Assembly (NCBI RefSeq): GCF_000723165.1
Contig: NZ_HG322949.1
Coordinates: forward strand, 5,381,524-5,445,523
Direction of reading: 5' to 3'
Source: Janthinobacterium agaricidamnosum NBRC 102515 = DSM 9628
Lineage (GTDB): Bacteria > Pseudomonadota > Gammaproteobacteria > Burkholderiales > Burkholderiaceae_D
DNA length: 64,000 nucleotides
Positions 25,458 to 35,406 of the stretch are shown here, in pieces (the stretch's first letter is position 1; every line of letters begins with the position of its first letter). The notes below the pieces were generated by a model. That model was not told where the DNA came from. It searched no databases and saw only the letters and a program-made list of their open reading frames with translations. The translations under genes and the position numbers were made by a program.

Positions 25458-26708
25458 TCATGCGCACGGCTCCTGAGCGGTACCCGGCAGCAAAACCCGC
25501 ACCGCCGCCACCCGCGCCTGATGCACCGCTTCCGGTATCCGCGCCGGCTGGCCGGCGCAGCTTTTGGCGATCGCGCCGGCGTTCACGCCGCGCGCCGCGC
25601 CCAGCGCCGCCAGCAGGTGCGCCGTTTGCGGAAACGGCTTGTCGCGGAAACCGTCGGCCGCGCCGCCGCGCCCGCGCGCATCGCATTCGGTCGCCAGCAG
25701 CATCTGTTCAAAGCGCTGCGGCTTGCGGAAGGCGTCGCAACGTTCGAACAGCGTGACGATGGTATTGGCGCGCAAGCTCAGCGCGCGGCCGATATTGCCG
25801 TGTTCGCGGGCGGTCATCACGGCCAGCTCGCGGCAATCGTTCGGCACTTTCAGGCGCGCGCATAATTGTTCGATCAGCTTGACGCCCAAGCCTTCATGGC
25901 CGTGGTGTTTCGGCCAGTGTTCGGGCGGCGTCACGCCCTTGCCCAGATCGTGCATCAGGCCGGCGAAGCGGACCGGCAGATCGAAACCGCGTTCGGCCGC
26001 GTAATCGGCCACCAGCATCATGTGCGCGCCGGTATCGATTTCAGGATGGTGCAGCGCTGGCTGCGGCACGCCCCACAAGACGTCCAGCTCGGGCATGATG
26101 CGGGCCAGCGCGCCGCAATCGCGCAGCACCGCCAGCATGCGCGACGGCTTCGCTTCCATCAAGCCGCGCGCCACTTCCTGCCAGACCCGCTCCGGCACCA
26201 GCGCATCGACTTCGCCACCGGCCACCATGGCCCGCATCAAGGCCAGCGTTTCCGGCGCGACCGTGAAATCGCCGAAGCGCGCGGCGAAACGGGCCAGCCG
26301 CAAGATGCGCACCGGGTCTTCGCCGAACGCTTCCGATACGTGGCGGAACACGCGCCGCCCGATATCGCCGATACCGCCGAACGGGTCGGACAGCGTGCCG
26401 TCCTCGGCCTTGGCGATGGCGTTGATGGTCAGGTCGCGCCGCACCAGGTCTTGTTCCAGCGTGACGTCGGGCGCGGTGTGGAACACGAAGCCGCGATAGC
26501 CGGGCGCGGTCTTGCGCTCGGTGCGCGCCAGCGCATATTCTTCCTGGGTGCGCGGGTGCAAAAACACGGGGAAATCCTTGCCGACCGGCCGGAAACCGTT
26601 GCGCAGCATATCGTCCGGCGTGGCGCCGACCACCACAAAATCGTGGTCCTTGACTGGCAAGCCCAGCAACTCATCGCGCACGGCGCCGCCGACCATGTAA
26701 ATCTTCAT
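25458..26708 (-). CDS. cca: CCA tRNA nucleotidyltransferase
   Basis: A 416-residue class II CCA-adding enzyme of E. coli length. The nucleotidyltransferase motif GGAVRD (7-12) is followed by the catalytic DHD (21-23) and the RRDLTINAIA motif. An HD phosphohydrolase domain (LMHDLGKG) is in the C-terminal half, as in gammaproteobacterial Cca with repair and phosphatase activity. AGGAA precedes the ATG at 26708. The frame stays open into the upstream gene as far as 27347, but that is shadow sequence of the GST gene. The cyclase gene begins about 50 bp downstream. Confidence 0.95.
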   Translation of the reverse strand: MKIYMVGGAVRDELLGLPVKDHDFVVVGATPDDMLRNGFRPVGKDFPVFLHPRTQEEYALARTERKTAPGYRGFVFHTAPDVTLEQDLVRRDLTINAIAKAEDGTLSDPFGGIGDIGRRVFRHVSEAFGEDPVRILRLARFAARFGDFTVAPETLALMRAMVAGGEVDALVPERVWQEVARGLMEAKPSRMLAVLRDCGALARIMPELDVLWGVPQPALHHPEIDTGAHMMLVADYAAERGFDLPVRFAGLMHDLGKGVTPPEHWPKHHGHEGLGVKLIEQLCARLKVPNDCRELAVMTAREHGNIGRALSLRANTIVTLFERCDAFRKPQRFEQMLLATECDARGRGGAADGFRDKPFPQTAHLLAALGAARGVNAGAIAKSCAGQPARIPEAVHQARVAAVRVLLPGTAQEPCA

Positions 26709-26728
26709 CGCGTTCCTGCTGTTTATAT

Positions 26729-27445
26729 TCAATCCGGCAATTCGGCGTCGTGCCTGGCCGCCACTTCGGTTTCGGCCAGCGCTTCCTCTATCCAGCGCGC
26801 CACCGCCGGATGGGCCCGCACCCGCTCGCAATAGGCGTTCAGCGCCGGCGCCAGCGATACGCCATAAGTGTGGAAACGCATCACCACCGGCGCGAAATAG
26901 GCGTCGGCGATCGAGAAATCGCCGAACAGGAATTGATGGTGGCCAAAGCGCGACAAGCACTCTTCCCAGATTTCGCTGATGCGGCCGATGTCGGCCTGCG
27001 ACGCCGCATTGCGGCCCCGCCCCGGCAGGCTGACCCGCAGATTCATCGACATCGCATTGCGCAAGCCGGCAAAACCGGAGTGCATTTCGGCGCAGATCGA
27101 ACGCGCCGTGGCGCGCGCCGCGACGTCTTGCGGCCACATGTGCTTGTCGGGGAATTGTTCGGCCAGGTATTCGCAAATCGCCAGGCTGTCCCAGATCGTC
27201 ATTTCTCCGGCCAGTAACACCGGCACCCGGCCGCAGGCCGAATATTCGGCGATCTTGCTGGCCGTGTCGGGCTGGTCGAGCAGCAGCCGCACTTCCTGGA
27301 ACGGAATGCCGAACGCGGCCAGCGCCACCCACGGCCGCATCGACCACGACGAATAATTCTTGTTGCCGATGATCAGGGTCAGGCCGGGTTGACGCGCGGC
27401 CGCCAATGCCTGGGTCAGGGTAGGATCGAGTTCGATTGTGTGCAT
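26729..27445 (-). CDS. Glutathione S-transferase family protein
   Basis: A 238-residue protein with a thioredoxin-like N-terminal domain (about 22-95). The active-site region NKNYSSWSMRPW and the cis-Pro loop GRVPVL are followed by the helical domain. Ser in SSWS is the likely glutathione-activating residue. About 20 extra residues precede the usual start. AGGT lies at a good distance from the ATG at 27445. The substrate is unknown. It is 20 bp upstream of cca on the same strand. Confidence 0.88.
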   Translation of the reverse strand: MHTIELDPTLTQALAAARQPGLTLIIGNKNYSSWSMRPWVALAAFGIPFQEVRLLLDQPDTASKIAEYSACGRVPVLLAGEMTIWDSLAICEYLAEQFPDKHMWPQDVAARATARSICAEMHSGFAGLRNAMSMNLRVSLPGRGRNAASQADIGRISEIWEECLSRFGHHQFLFGDFSIADAYFAPVVMRFHTYGVSLAPALNAYCERVRAHPAVARWIEEALAETEVAARHDAELPD

Positions 27446-27473
27446 AAGTTACCTGTCATAGTTAGTTCGCGCG

Positions 27474-28475
27474 TCAACGTCCGGCGCGGCTGCGAAAATC
27501 ATCCAACTGCCTCTCGGCCTGCCCCAGGTAATGGCGGGCGGCCGCTTCCAGTGCGGTCAGCTTGATGCCGAGCGCGGCGGCTGTCAAGGCTCCCGGCGAT
27601 GGCCCCACCACATTATCGGCCGCCATCGACGCCAGGTTGTCGCGGCTCATCAGCTTGCCGGGCAGGCATTCCAGGACCAGCGCCTGCAAATACGCCAGGC
27701 CGTGCGGCAGCTTGACGATGGTGCGCGGGTGGCCGCCAAACAGCCCGGCCAGTGTCACCAGTTGCTGCAGGGTATAAATTTGCGGCCCGCCCAGCTCGAC
27801 CACCTGGCCACGGGTGGACGGCTCGGCCAGCGCCAGCACGAAGGCGGAGGCGACGTCTGCCACATGGACCGGCTGGAACCGCGCGTCGGCGCCGCCCAGC
27901 GGCATCACCGGAAAGTAGCGCTGCAGGCTGGCGAACAGATTCAAAAAACGGTCGCCCGGCCCGAATACCACCGAGGGCCGGAAGATCGTCGCGGCCACCG
28001 CCGGATTGGCGCGGGCGGCCAGTTCGCCGGCAGCTTTCGAGCGCAAATACATCGACGGCCCGCTGGCCGACGCGCCCAGCGCGCTCATGTGCAGGTAGCG
28101 CGGCACGCCGGATTCGGCGCAGGCGGCCACCACGCGGCGCGGCAAGTCGACATGGTCGCGTCCGAATTCGCGGCCGTAAGGCGTGCCGGCGCTGGAATGC
28201 AGCCGCCCGACCAGGTTGATCACGGCGTCGAACCGCTGGCCCCGCATCAGCCGCTGCAACTCGCCCTCGCGCTGGATGTCGGTTTCCGTCACCTCGACCC
28301 GCGGCAGGAAAATCAGGTGCTTGCTGCGTTCGTAATGCCGGGTCGGCACCACCACCCGCGCACCGCTGGTCGACAGCTTGGCCACCAGGTGGCTGCCGAT
28401 GAAACCGGAACCGCCCAGCACCAGCACGGCTGGCGCGTCGGGCGGGACTATCGGTAAAGCTGTCGTCACATGCAT
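27474..28475 (-). CDS. NDUFA9-like NAD(P)-binding epimerase/reductase
   Basis: A 333-residue atypical SDR. The Rossmann loop GGSGFIGSHL is at about 21-30; the active-site Tyr-x-x-x-Lys appears as YLRSK (about 142-146); the FRPSVVFGPGDRF motif is typical of the complex I NDUFA9-like group. In bacteria its role is not fixed; quinone or complex I related functions have been suggested. GAGG is 5 nt from the start codon. It is followed closely by the GST and cca genes, and preceded by slt on the same strand, so it may be in one operon. Confidence 0.85.
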   Translation of the reverse strand: MHVTTALPIVPPDAPAVLVLGGSGFIGSHLVAKLSTSGARVVVPTRHYERSKHLIFLPRVEVTETDIQREGELQRLMRGQRFDAVINLVGRLHSSAGTPYGREFGRDHVDLPRRVVAACAESGVPRYLHMSALGASASGPSMYLRSKAAGELAARANPAVAATIFRPSVVFGPGDRFLNLFASLQRYFPVMPLGGADARFQPVHVADVASAFVLALAEPSTRGQVVELGGPQIYTLQQLVTLAGLFGGHPRTIVKLPHGLAYLQALVLECLPGKLMSRDNLASMAADNVVGPSPGALTAAALGIKLTALEAAARHYLGQAERQLDDFRSRAGR

Positions 28476-28512
28476 GGCGTCCTCGCGGGTGGCGCGGCGG
28501 GCCGCGCGGCGG

Positions 28513-30507
28513 TCATGGCAAATCGGCCGGCGCCGTATTCGCCGTATTCGTTCCTTTCGGGCCGACCGTCCCCAGCCGCATCTTCAGCGACTGCGGCCGG
28601 TTTTCAAACAAGGCGGCATAATAGGTCGCATTCGTCATCACGTTCTTGACATAGGTCCGGGTTTCCGCGTACGGAATGGTTTCCGCAAAGATCGCGCCCT
28701 CCAGCGGCCGCGTCATCGTCGCGCGCCAGATGCGCAAGCGCCCCGGCCCGGCGTTGTAGGCGGCGCTGGCCAGCACTTGCGAACCGTCCAGGCCGCCCAG
28801 CACCATGTTCAGGTAATTGGTGCCCAACAAGACATTGGTGCGCACGTCGCTCAGCATGTCCTGCACAAAATCGGTCAGGCCGATTTTCTTGGCGACATAG
28901 CGCCCGGTCGACGGCATCACCTGCATCAGGCCGGACGCGCCGACATGCGATTGCGCATCCATGATGAAACGCGATTCCTGGCGAATCAAGCCATACACCC
29001 ACGCCTTGTCCAGGCCCAGCGTCTGGGTCGCCGGGCTCATCACGTCGTCATGCGGCGATGGATAGCGCTGGGTGTAATCGACTTCGATGCGGGTCCGGTC
29101 GGAGGTGTTGACCATGCGGTCGAGGATATTGTTTTGGCGCGCAAATTCGGCAGCCGCCAGATGCTGGCGTTCGCTCATCTTGCGTAACTCCCAATTCCAC
29201 TCGCGCGTGCCTTCGAAGCGCAAGCGCATGCCGAAAAATTTCAACGCGCGCTGGAAGCCGGGATTGGCGGCGACGGCGGCGATTTCAGCCTGCGTGATCG
29301 GCCGGCCGGCTGGCGGGATGCTGACTTGCCGCCCCAGTTCTTCCAGCGACAGCAAGCCGTAGAAATTATTTTGATCGGAAATGCTGCTGAACAGCGCGGC
29401 CGCGTCCGGCGTCACCTGTCCGCTGCCTTCGGCTTTCAGCGCGCGGCCCAGCCAATACACCCAGGCCGGGTCGTTGCGCAGCGTATCGGGCATGGCGCGG
29501 ATGCTGGCCATCACTTGCGGCCAGTTTTCATCGCGCAGCGCGATGCGGGTCTTCCATAACATCTGGTCGATCGACAGCGGCGCGCCCTCCGATTTGAGCC
29601 AGTAATCGCTCGCTTCCGGCGCCAGCGACTGCGACGCCGGCAAGGCGATGGTGGCCCAGGCGATGGCGCGTTCCTGCGCGCTCAGTTTCGACGCAGCCTT
29701 GTCGAGCGCCAGCACCGCCAGTTTCAGGCTGCTGCGCGCCATCCGGCCCAGCGCGACGATATAGGTTTCATGTTCGGCGCGGCTGATACCGGCGCCCTTG
29801 GCCAAGGCAAGCGCCGGCAAGTCGATCGCCTGCGCGATCCTGGCGTCCGAACCGCCCAATAACAGCATGGTGCGGCGCGCCGGGCCGGTGGCGTTGGTTT
29901 CGCCGGCCAGCCTCAGTTGGGCATACAAATCGTTGCTATCGAACTGGCCGCTTTGCGCCAGCGCCGTGATCAGGCTGCCGCACGCCTCGCCATAACCGGG
30001 CGGCGCGACCAGCAAGGCGCGCGCATCGGCCGCGACCCGTTCGCCTTTTTGCACGCGCGACATCAGCGCGTAGCATTTCAGCTGCGTATCGTCGTTCAAC
30101 ACGAATTGCGGGTATTGTTCGTCAAAGGTGGCCCAGTCGCGCTTGCGGCCCAGTTCCAGCAGCCAGTCGTTGCGGAAGCGGTCGGCGATCGCGCTGCCTT
30201 GGTAGCGGTTCAGGAAATCGCGGAACTGATCGTCGTTCAACAGCTTCAGGCGCGGTTTCAGCCGATAATAGTCGACATACGACGGGATAGAATACGACGT
30301 CAGCCGGTCGGCGTAGAAATCGGCCTTGGCGACGTCGTCCTGGCGCGCGGCGTCGCGCAGCAGCAGGAAGGCGTCGTCATCGGCGCGGCTGTCGGCATCG
30401 GCGGCCACGGCAAAGGAGGAGAAGGCGCATGCGGCCAGCACAAACGCGCCGGCGATCCATTTCGATGGTGAAATCAATGTACGGCTCTCAATTCTAACTT
30501 GATTCAT
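28513..30507 (-). CDS. slt: Soluble lytic murein transglycosylase, Slt70-like
   Basis: A 664-residue periplasmic enzyme that cleaves peptidoglycan glycan strands, leaving 1,6-anhydro-muropeptides. A signal peptide ends near residue 36 (SSFAVAA). A long alpha-helical superhelix (U and L domains) is followed by the C-terminal SLT domain with catalytic Glu in LIRQESRF, then SGLMQVMP and YNAGPGR. The ATG at 30507 lies only 3 bp from the divergent ATG at 30511 and has no Shine-Dalgarno, so the true start may be a nearby internal codon such as the TTG of LISPSKW (residue 11 or so). Confidence 0.92.
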   Translation of the reverse strand: MNQVRIESRTLISPSKWIAGAFVLAACAFSSFAVAADADSRADDDAFLLLRDAARQDDVAKADFYADRLTSYSIPSYVDYYRLKPRLKLLNDDQFRDFLNRYQGSAIADRFRNDWLLELGRKRDWATFDEQYPQFVLNDDTQLKCYALMSRVQKGERVAADARALLVAPPGYGEACGSLITALAQSGQFDSNDLYAQLRLAGETNATGPARRTMLLLGGSDARIAQAIDLPALALAKGAGISRAEHETYIVALGRMARSSLKLAVLALDKAASKLSAQERAIAWATIALPASQSLAPEASDYWLKSEGAPLSIDQMLWKTRIALRDENWPQVMASIRAMPDTLRNDPAWVYWLGRALKAEGSGQVTPDAAALFSSISDQNNFYGLLSLEELGRQVSIPPAGRPITQAEIAAVAANPGFQRALKFFGMRLRFEGTREWNWELRKMSERQHLAAAEFARQNNILDRMVNTSDRTRIEVDYTQRYPSPHDDVMSPATQTLGLDKAWVYGLIRQESRFIMDAQSHVGASGLMQVMPSTGRYVAKKIGLTDFVQDMLSDVRTNVLLGTNYLNMVLGGLDGSQVLASAAYNAGPGRLRIWRATMTRPLEGAIFAETIPYAETRTYVKNVMTNATYYAALFENRPQSLKMRLGTVGPKGTNTANTAPADLP

Positions 30508-30510
30508 GAT

Positions 30511-31122
30511 ATGACCATTAAACCTAGAATACCACGCGATAGCGCCGCTTCGCCAGACGCGGACGCCTTGAATGTCCCGAATCCGAAAACCTTATTGCGC
30601 AAGAGCCTGTTGAACATGCGGCGCGCGCTGGCCGATGACGTGCGGGCCGGCTGGGATAGTCACATCAGCGACCATGTGTCGGCCTGGTGCCGGCAGCACG
30701 CCATCCGCGCGCTGGGGGTGTATTGGCCGCTGCATGGCGAGCCGGACTTGCATGGGCTGTATGCGCTGCTGGCGGCGCGCGGGGTAACCCTGTATTTGCC
30801 GGTAGTGCTGGAAAAGCATGCGCCGCTGGCATTTTCCGAATGGACGCCTGGCGTAGCGATGGTCAAGGATGGCATGGGCGTGGCGGTGCCGCAAGACTTG
30901 CGGCTGCAAGCCTGTCCGCCGGCGATACTGGTGCCTTGCCTGGGATTTAATGCACAGCGCTTGCGGCTCGGTTATGGCGGCGGCTTTTACGACCGCACGC
31001 TGGCCCGGAGACCGCGGCCGCGGACACTGGGCGTCGCGTATGCCTGCCTGGCCGCCGCATTTACCGGCGGCGTGCACGATATCGCCCTCGACGACATCGT
31101 TACCGAGGGCGGTTTGCTGTAG
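30511..31122 (+). CDS. 5-formyltetrahydrofolate cyclo-ligase
   Basis: A 203-residue enzyme that converts 5-formyl-THF to 5,10-methenyl-THF with ATP. The basic entry motif KTLLRKSLLNMRRAL and the C-terminal signature LGYGGGFYDRTL are diagnostic. About 25 residues precede the usual family start, so the true start may lie further in; the ATG at 30511 nearly touches the divergent slt start. It is convergent with metF, another one-carbon gene. Confidence 0.9.
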   Translation: MTIKPRIPRDSAASPDADALNVPNPKTLLRKSLLNMRRALADDVRAGWDSHISDHVSAWCRQHAIRALGVYWPLHGEPDLHGLYALLAARGVTLYLPVVLEKHAPLAFSEWTPGVAMVKDGMGVAVPQDLRLQACPPAILVPCLGFNAQRLRLGYGGGFYDRTLARRPRPRTLGVAYACLAAAFTGGVHDIALDDIVTEGGLL

Positions 31123-31140
31123 CAATAGCGGGCGGCTACT

Positions 31141-31971
31141 TTACCCGGCCAGCCGCTGCCACAGCGCGCTGGTCGGTCCCGCCTGGTTCATGCTATAAAA
31201 ATGCAAGCCAGGCGCGCCGCCGGCCAGCAGCCGTTCGCACAATTGCGTCACCACGTCGAGGCCGAAGGCCTTGATCGAGGCGCTGTCGTCGCCGAAACTG
31301 GCCAGCTTCAAGCGCACCCAGCGCGGGATTTCGGCGCCGCACATATCCGAAAAACGCACCAACTGGGTGTAGTTGGTGATCGGCATGATGCCGGCCACGA
31401 CAGGCACGTCCAGGCCCAGTTTGCGGGTCTGCTCGACAAACTGGAAATACGCATCGGCATTGTAGAAATACTGGGTAATCGCCGCATTCGCGCCTGCTTG
31501 CACCTTGCGCGCAAAATTTTGCAAGTCGTCTTGCGGCGAACGGGCTTGCGGGTGCACTTCCGGATAGGCCGCCACTTCGATGTGGAACCAGTCGCCGGTT
31601 TCGGCACGGATGAATTCCACCAGTTCATTGGCATAGCGGAATTCGCCGGACGCGCCGTAACCGCTCGGCAAGTCGCCGCGCAAGGCGACCACGCGCTGGA
31701 TGCCGTCCGCCTTGAATTGCTGCAAGATGCTGCGGATCGACTCGCGCGAGCCGCCGATGCACGACAGATGCGGCGCCGCTTCTTCGCCGGCCGCCTGGAT
31801 TTCGCGCACGGTATCGAGCGTGCCTTGCTGGGTGGTGCCGCCGGCGCCGAAGGTCACCGAAAAATACTTCGGATGCAATGCGGACAGCTGTTGGCGCGTC
31901 ACGCGCAGCTTTTCCGCGCCTTCCGGCGTTTTCGGCGGAAAAAACTCAATGCTGAAGTTAGCGGTGTCCAT
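31141..31971 (-). CDS. metF: 5,10-methylenetetrahydrofolate reductase
   Basis: A 276-residue FAD enzyme that reduces methylene-THF to methyl-THF for methionine synthesis. FSIEFFPPKTPEG (with the catalytic Glu near residue 9) and SVTFGAGG at the start, ALRGD in the middle, and QYFYNADAYF are family landmarks. The start codon overlaps the 3' end of the upstream membrane-protein gene by 14 bp, so the two are likely co-translated. It belongs with ahcY and metK in the methyl cycle. Confidence 0.95.
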   Translation of the reverse strand: MDTANFSIEFFPPKTPEGAEKLRVTRQQLSALHPKYFSVTFGAGGTTQQGTLDTVREIQAAGEEAAPHLSCIGGSRESIRSILQQFKADGIQRVVALRGDLPSGYGASGEFRYANELVEFIRAETGDWFHIEVAAYPEVHPQARSPQDDLQNFARKVQAGANAAITQYFYNADAYFQFVEQTRKLGLDVPVVAGIMPITNYTQLVRFSDMCGAEIPRWVRLKLASFGDDSASIKAFGLDVVTQLCERLLAGGAPGLHFYSMNQAGPTSALWQRLAG

Positions 31972-32314
31972 CGGATTTTTTCAAAAGTAAAGTCGACAAA
32001 GCCCAGGAAATCACACTGTAGAGCAATGCGCCGCCGACCGCCGCCCAAAAACCGGTGACGTGGAAACCATGCACCATTTGCGCCACCAGCCAGAACATGA
32101 AGCCATTGACGATCAAAATAAACAAACCCAGCGACAACATGGTCACCGGCAAGGTCAGCAAGATCAGGACTGGACGAATCAGGGTATTGACCAAGCCCAG
32201 CAGCAAAGCGGCGACCAGTGCGGCGCCGATGCTGGTGATGGACACCGAATGCATCAGGTAAGGGACGGCAAACAAGGCTGCCGCATTGATAAACCAAGTC
32301 AGTAGCAATCGCAT
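31958..32314 (-). CDS. Small phage-holin-family (DUF360-type) membrane protein
   Basis: A 118-residue protein with four hydrophobic segments (about 3-22, 28-50, 55-80 and 88-110) and short polar ends, of the superfamily IV 'phage holin' type that is widespread on bacterial chromosomes. The function is unknown; nothing else here is phage-like. It sits between ahcY and metF, overlapping metF by 14 bp. This conserved place suggests co-expression under the SAH riboswitch. Confidence 0.85.
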   Translation of the reverse strand: MRLLLTWFINAAALFAVPYLMHSVSITSIGAALVAALLLGLVNTLIRPVLILLTLPVTMLSLGLFILIVNGFMFWLVAQMVHGFHVTGFWAAVGGALLYSVISWALSTLLLKKSDGHR

Positions 32315-32340
32315 TTCTTGAGCCTGTCAAAATAGGAAGC

Positions 32341-32394
32341 GGGCCGGCGGCGCACGCCGGCCCTCGGGGACGCTAGCCCCAATCGTTATTGGGG
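32341..32394 (-). terminator. Tandem hairpins after ahcY
   Basis: CCCCAAT/ATTGGGG (32377-32394) and GGGCCGGC/GCCGGCCC (32341-32363) lie between ahcY and the membrane-protein gene. Neither has a good T run, so they may only attenuate transcription or protect the ahcY mRNA end. Confidence 0.45.
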
Positions 32395-32395
32395 A

Positions 32396-33820
32396 TTAAT
32401 AACGGTAATGGTCTGGCTTGTACGGGCCTTCGGTTTGCACGCCGATGTAGGCGGCTTGTTCCGCGGTCAGTTCGGTCAGCTGCGCATTCAACTTTTTGAG
32501 TTGCAAGCGAGCGACTTTCTCATCCAGGTGTTTCGGCAGCGTGTAGACCCCGACCGGGTAGTTTGCTGTGTTGGCGTACAGTTCGATTTGCGCGATGGTC
32601 TGGTTGGCGAACGACGAGCTCATCACATACGATGGATGGCCGGTGCCGCAACCCAGGTTCACCAGGCGGCCTTCGGCCAGCAAGATGATGCGTTTGCCGT
32701 TAGGGAAGATCACATGATCGACTTGCGGCTTGATGTTTTCCCACTCGTATTGCTTGAGCGACGCGACATCGATTTCATTGTCGAAGTGGCCGATATTGCA
32801 CACGATGGCCTGGTCTTTCATGCGGCTCAGGTGATCGTGGGTCAGGATGTGGTAATTGCCGGTGCAGGTGACGAAAATGTCGCCATGCTCGCAAGCATAA
32901 TCCATGGTCACCACGCGGTAGCCTTCCATCGCGGCTTGCAGGGCGCAGATTGGATCGATTTCGGTGACCCATACTTGCGCCGACAGTGCGCGCATGGCCT
33001 GGGCCGAACCCTTGCCGACGTCGCCATAACCGGCGATCACGGCAACTTTGCCGGCGATCATCACGTCGGTGGCGCGCTTGATGCCGTCGACCAGCGATTC
33101 GCGGCAGCCGTACAGGTTATCGAATTTCGACTTGGTGACGGAATCGTTGACGTTGATCGCAGGGAAAGCCAGCTTGCCCTCCTTATGCATCTGGTACAAA
33201 CGGTGCACGCCGGTGGTGGTTTCTTCGGTCACGCCGAGGATTTCCGGCAAGCGCTTCGAGTACCAGCCCGGTTGCGTGGCCAGGCGTTTCTTGATCGAGT
33301 TGTACAGGCAGATTTCTTCTTCGGAAGTCGGATTGTCCAGCACCGACGCGTCGCTCTCGGCGCGCACGCCCAGGTGCAGCAGCAGCGTGGCGTCGCCGCC
33401 ATCGTCGAGGATCATGTTGGAATACACTGGCGCGCCAGCGGCTTCCGGCCATTCAAAGATGCGGTGGGTGTATTCCCAGTAATCTTCCAGGGTTTCGCCC
33501 TTGACGGCGAAGACCGGGGTGCCGGCGGCGGCGATCGCGGCGGCGGCGTGGTCCTGGGTCGAGTAGATATTGCACGACGCCCAGCGCACTTGCGCGCCCA
33601 GCGCTTCCAGGGTCTGGATCAGCACGGCGGTCTGGATCGTCATGTGGATCGAACCGGTGATGCGCGCGCCCTTCAATGGCTGGGCGGCGGCGAATTCTTC
33701 GCGGATCGCCATCAGGCCAGGCATTTCGGTTTCGGCGATCTTGATTTCCTTGTCGCCCCAGGCGGCCAAAGTAATGTCGGCGATGGAATAATCGTGTTGC
33801 GGTTTGAGTACGGCGTTCAT
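32396..33820 (-). CDS. ahcY: Adenosylhomocysteinase
   Basis: A 474-residue NAD-dependent enzyme that splits S-adenosylhomocysteine into adenosine and homocysteine. Landmarks are the NAD loop GYGDVGKG, the GCRESLVDG block with its neighbouring catalytic Lys/Asp, and the C-terminal LNAQLT...KPDHYRY. GGAGG lies 5 nt from the ATG at 33820; the GTG at 33823 is too close. A SAH riboswitch precedes it, giving feedback from its own substrate. Confidence 0.97.
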   Translation of the reverse strand: MNAVLKPQHDYSIADITLAAWGDKEIKIAETEMPGLMAIREEFAAAQPLKGARITGSIHMTIQTAVLIQTLEALGAQVRWASCNIYSTQDHAAAAIAAAGTPVFAVKGETLEDYWEYTHRIFEWPEAAGAPVYSNMILDDGGDATLLLHLGVRAESDASVLDNPTSEEEICLYNSIKKRLATQPGWYSKRLPEILGVTEETTTGVHRLYQMHKEGKLAFPAINVNDSVTKSKFDNLYGCRESLVDGIKRATDVMIAGKVAVIAGYGDVGKGSAQAMRALSAQVWVTEIDPICALQAAMEGYRVVTMDYACEHGDIFVTCTGNYHILTHDHLSRMKDQAIVCNIGHFDNEIDVASLKQYEWENIKPQVDHVIFPNGKRIILLAEGRLVNLGCGTGHPSYVMSSSFANQTIAQIELYANTANYPVGVYTLPKHLDEKVARLQLKKLNAQLTELTAEQAAYIGVQTEGPYKPDHYRY

Positions 33821-33851
33821 CACGCCCTCCTTTCAGTGAGAAAAAAGTAAC

Positions 33852-33913
33852 GTGAGCGCGGTTGCTGAATAGCCCGAGCCTGGCGAATGTTCTTCGTCGC
33901 AACGCTCCTCGGG
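33852..33913 (-). promoter_or_regulatory. S-adenosylhomocysteine (SAH) riboswitch
   Basis: On the minus strand the leader carries the conserved SAH aptamer: CCGAGGAGCG-TTGCGACG, then CCAGGCTCGGG, then CAACCGCGCTCAC. CCGAG pairs with CTCGG (P1), and GAGCG with CGCTC (the pseudoknot/P4-type pairing). It lies about 30 bp before the ahcY start. Binding of SAH in this class turns on expression of SAH-recycling genes, which fits ahcY and probably the downstream genes. Confidence 0.93.
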
Positions 33914-33955
33914 TCTGGTATCTTACCATCCACGGCGGCAATCGCCAACCGGAAT

Positions 33956-33992
33956 AAGAAAAGACGCCCGCGGCGGCGGGCCGGGAGCGTCT
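33956..33992 (-). terminator. Terminator of metK
   Basis: On the minus strand GACGC-T-CCCG pairs with CGGGCGTC (one bulge) and is followed by TTTTCTT. It separates metK from the riboswitch and ahcY. Confidence 0.8.
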
Positions 33993-34018
33993 TGTCCGTC
34001 ATGCTGCAGGGACTGCGA

Positions 34019-35185
<1,167 letters not shown>

Positions 35186-35406
35186 CGCAAGCTCCTTGTT
35201 TTTACTGTGCTTTGGTGAATGTTCTGTCGCAGTAAAGAGGGGTCCGCCTGCGACGCTTTAGCGATATTTATATTCCGCTTCGCAAGTTGTCTATTAACTC
35301 AGCGGATACTGCATACGTGTTATTTTACGCTTCTTAAAAAATTTTGGCTAAGCAACACTTTATTTCTTACTTATTTCTTGGTCATTTATTAAAACCGGTC
35401 CGATAC

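Noticed and set aside
23917..25460. Secretion apparatus or immunity gene next to the cyclase
   Set aside because: The flanking genes are a GNAT protein and cca, both housekeeping-like; no type I, III or VI secretion component is present in the window.
26709..27347. Upstream extension of the cca frame
   Set aside because: The extra 213 codons are the shadow of the GST gene; the CCA-adding enzyme clearly starts at 26708 with its own ribosome-binding site.
30400..30520. 6S RNA gene next to the 5-formyl-THF cyclo-ligase gene
   Set aside because: In some proteobacteria ssrS precedes this gene, but here the upstream DNA is the coding start of slt and no 6S-like fold fits.
31958..32314. Prophage signal from the holin-like protein
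   Set aside because: No other phage gene is nearby, and this superfamily is common on bacterial chromosomes.
35186..35343. SAM riboswitch before metK
   Set aside because: The leader is AT-rich but shows no SAM-I or SAM-II core; only an ordinary Shine-Dalgarno is visible.
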